A DNA stretch of 64,000 nucleotides from Gaiellasilicea sp963850995 (lineage in GTDB: Bacteria > Actinomycetota > Thermoleophilia > Gaiellales > Gaiellaceae), in assembly GCA_963850995.1 (NCBI GenBank), contig CAWKNQ010000004.1, positions 1 to 64,000 on the forward strand, in the 5' to 3' direction. The notes below the pieces were generated by a model, which did no database searches, was not told the origin of the DNA, and saw nothing but the letters and a program-made list of their open reading frames with translations. Of the stretch, positions 63,005 to 64,000 are shown one piece after another. The position numbers and the translations under genes were made by a program. Positions within the stretch are counted from its first letter, which is position 1. Each line of letters begins with the position of its first letter.

Positions 63005-64000
63005 ATGAGTAGACGTCGAGCAACGCTGCTCGCGACGGGAGCCGCTGCGGTGCTCTGGGTGCTCGTAGCCGCGCCGGCCGGGGCCGCCGCCCCGCCCAAC
63101 CCGGGCATCGTCGTCGAGAACGGAGTCACGCAACCGGTGTTCGGCTACGCAGACGCGATCCGCGAGCGTGTCTGGGTCGAGTCGACCTTCGACACCGATC
63201 TGGACGGCGTCAACGACCGGATCGCCTTGGACATCATGAGGCCGGCCGCGAGCGACCTCAGCCTCGAGGTGCCCGTGATCATGGACGCGAGCCCCTACTA
63301 CTCAACACTCGGCCGGGGCAACGAGTCGGAGCTCAAGAGCGACGCGGACGGCGACGGCCTGCTCGACCGCTGGCCGCTCTTCTACGACAACTACTTCGTG
63401 CCGCGCGGCTACGCGGTCGTCCTGCTCGACATGGTCGGAACGAGCAACTCGACGGGCTGCCCGGTGACAGGAGGGACACCCGACCACCTGAGCGCCGTCG
63501 TGGGTATCGACTGGCTGAACGGCCGGGCGAAGGGCTACGACAAGGACGGCAACGAGGTCGTCGCCGACTGGCACAACGGCCGGACGGGGATGATCGGGAA
63601 GTCGTACGACGGGACGCTCGCCAACGGCGCGGCCTCGACCGGCGTCGAGGGCCTCTCGACGATCGTCCCGATCTCGGCAATCTCGTCCTGGTACGACTAC
63701 ACGCGCTCGAACGGCGTTGTCACGCGCGGCAACAGCTATCCGTCCTTCCTCTCGAACACGGTCACGAACCCGGATCGCCGCGCCCACTGTGCCGCGGTTC
63801 GCGCGACCCTGGCCATGACCGACGGGGACGAGACCGGCGACTACACGCCGTTCTGGGCCGAGCGTGATTACAACCCTGACGCTGGGAACGTGCAGGCAAG
63901 CGTCTTCGTCGTGCACGGACTGCAGGACGACAACGTCATGCCCGACCACTTCTCCAAGTGGTGGGACGCGCTCCCGGCGAACGTGGCCAAGAAGCTCTGG
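63005..64000 (+). CDS. Secreted X-Pro dipeptidyl-peptidase (S15 family), cut by the right edge
   Basis: From ATG 63005, after AAGGAGAG, the frame is open to the end of the window (332 codons, no stop). The signal peptide is LLATGAAAVLWVLVAAPAGA. The S15 fold shows ERVWVESTFDTDLDGVNDRI, VPVIMDASPYYST, RGYAVVLLDMVGTSNSTGC, nucleophile Ser200 in GMIGKSYDGTLANGAAST, and VFVVHGLQDDNVMPDHFSKW, which holds the Asp region. It would remove X-Pro dipeptides from extracellular peptides. The C-terminal jelly-roll domain lies beyond the window. Confidence 0.93.
   Translation, partial: MSRRRATLLATGAAAVLWVLVAAPAGAAAPPNPGIVVENGVTQPVFGYADAIRERVWVESTFDTDLDGVNDRIALDIMRPAASDLSLEVPVIMDASPYYSTLGRGNESELKSDADGDGLLDRWPLFYDNYFVPRGYAVVLLDMVGTSNSTGCPVTGGTPDHLSAVVGIDWLNGRAKGYDKDGNEVVADWHNGRTGMIGKSYDGTLANGAASTGVEGLSTIVPISAISSWYDYTRSNGVVTRGNSYPSFLSNTVTNPDRRAHCAAVRATLAMTDGDETGDYTPFWAERDYNPDAGNVQASVFVVHGLQDDNVMPDHFSKWWDALPANVAKKLW

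Overview
The window is high-GC DNA with many GTG starts, frequent GTGA/ATGA stop-start overlaps and Shine-Dalgarno sites. Gene content (DUF6325, HxlR, PadR, double VOC, LtrA, CaiB/BaiF and F420-type nitroreductase families, stand-alone LigD polymerase domains) points to a soil actinomycetote, probably of the Thermoleophilia (Gaiellales/Solirubrobacterales). That assignment is inference. No rRNA, tRNA, CRISPR array, integrase or transposase was seen.

Layout. 0-14 kb: LigD-type polymerase, PRC-barrel protein, secreted M14 carboxypeptidase, glnS with DUF6325, aldo/keto reductase, beta-carbonic anhydrase, OLD-family nuclease, serine hydrolase, and an ECF sigma/anti-sigma pair. 14.3-19.3 kb: a 2.46 kb tandem direct duplication, each copy holding a 3' scrap of a FAD oxidase, a small secreted protein, a nitroreductase and a trypsin-like protease. 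19.3-25 kb: 2OG-Fe(II) oxygenase, FAD oxidase divergent from an HxlR regulator with three 21-bp repeats between them, alpha/beta hydrolase, and a TIR protein with a beta-rich C-terminal domain. 25-38 kb: an exopolysaccharide locus with two divergent operons either side of one 24-bp palindrome (deacetylases, ATP-grasp, Wzz-like protein with a broken P-loop, Wzy-like polymerase; GNAT, Wzx-like flippase, fused GT4-GT2 glycosyltransferase), then a secreted protein, the priming glycosyl-1-phosphate transferase and a small secreted protein. 38.3-42 kb: one long low-complexity Ala/Glu/Pro/Val repeat protein read on the minus strand, broken by many frameshifts, divergent from a response regulator whose phospho-acceptor Asp is Glu. 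42-64 kb: a second LigD polymerase, MEMO-like protein, PadR/permease pair, thioesterase with AlkZ/YcaQ-type glycosylase, a 167-bp nested inverted-repeat element supplying the stop codons of two convergent genes, a large LuxR-type ATPase regulator, vanadium haloperoxidase, NlpC/P60 hydrolase, LtrA, VOC, cupin, DUF1203, secreted beta-helix protein, CoA transferase, DDN-type reductase and the start of an S15 peptidase.

At least ten otherwise well-conserved genes are interrupted by single-base indels, several in G or C runs. Uncorrected sequencing or assembly error is the simplest explanation, so the 'pseudogene' labels should be read as 'frameshifted as given'.

The most interesting items are the TIR plus beta-barrel-like protein at 24.0-24.9 kb (candidate nucleotide-gated NADase defence effector with no cyclase beside it), the long repeat protein with its atypical response regulator, the 167-bp element, the tandem duplication, and the two operator-like repeat arrays.
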